In this document: piece by piece, positions 30,135-30,208 of the stretch
How positions within the stretch are numbered: position 1 is the first letter of the stretch
How the letters are laid out: every line of letters begins with the position of its first letter
Assembly: GCA_947588975.1 (NCBI GenBank)
Contig: CANQAF010000006.1
Coordinates: 1 to 30,208 of the forward strand
DNA: 30,208 nt
Direction: 5' to 3'
Origin: an uncultured Bacilli bacterium
Lineage (GTDB): Bacteria > Bacillota_I > Bacilli_A > RF39 > UBA660
Position numbers and translations under genes: made by a program
The notes under the pieces: model-generated
Seen by the model: the letters and a program-made list of their open reading frames with translations, nothing else
Database searches by the model: none
What the model was told of the DNA's origin: nothing

Positions 30135-30208
30135 GCAGATGTGATTTAATGGTAGAATACGACCTTGCCAAGGTCGGTGCGGGAGTCCGATTCTCCTCAT
30201 CTGCTCCA
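30135..30208 (+). tRNA. tRNA-Gly (anticodon GCC)
   Basis: A 74-nt cloverleaf ending exactly at the window edge with encoded CCA: acceptor GCAGATG pairs with CATCTGC, anticodon arm CGACC-TTGCCAA-GGTCG presents GCC, reading GGC/GGU. The T arm has GAGTCCGATTCTC. Confidence 0.97.

Overview
The window reads as chromosome from an AT-rich, Gram-positive, endospore-forming bacterium of the Bacillota, most likely a gut-type lineage near the Erysipelotrichia or related Bacilli. The basis is: strong AGGAGG/GGTGA ribosome binding sites, sigma-A promoters with 17-bp spacers and frequent extended -10 elements, a Firmicutes-type mraZ-rsmH-ftsL-pbpB cluster, LemA/DUF2207, FtsK/SpoIIIE, and a clear SspI small acid-soluble spore protein. 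Several genes end in TGA with no in-frame TGA elsewhere, so the standard bacterial code applies, not the Mycoplasma code. The placement is an inference; no rRNA is present.

Layout. 1-1227 is accessory: a KilA-N protein cut by the window edge and a small frameshifted ORF. 1228-2013 is a lone short-chain dehydrogenase, divergent from a plus-strand run of fhs, a SpoVD-like PBP, mraY and an FtsW/SpoVE-type gene (2109-7766). This run meets the minus-strand operon mraZ-rsmH-ftsL-pbpB-pseudopilin (12931 down to 7842) at a shared terminator, so the division/cell-wall cluster is split into two convergent halves. 13074-15663 is a translationally coupled operon rnhB, DHH phosphoesterase, NUDIX, metallo-beta-lactamase-fold hydrolase.

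15751-19566 holds a Pro/Tyr-rich small protein, a coiled-coil protein, a Lys/Asn-rich small ORF, DUF2207, lemA and sspI. 19590-23993 holds rnc coupled to a membrane-anchored HExxH protein, a metallophosphoesterase, and two tandem paralogous coiled-coil proteins of unknown function. 24123-26339 is ftsK/spoIIIE. Between it and a second pseudopilin lies a roughly 165-nt structured RNA with its own strong promoter and terminator, best explained as 6S RNA. The right end carries a ZIP-family metal transporter, a large LCP-family protein with PASTA-like domain and repeat tail, and tRNA-Cys and tRNA-Gly on the plus strand.

Together the recognised genes serve peptidoglycan precursor synthesis, septal and possibly spore cortex synthesis, chromosome translocation, wall-polymer attachment and RNA/nucleotide turnover. 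The less ordinary items are the array of MraZ boxes downstream of its promoter, a GC-rich perfect palindrome inside the KilA-N gene, the coiled-coil pair, and pseudopilins without any secretion machinery in view. No CRISPR array, insertion sequence or transposase was seen.
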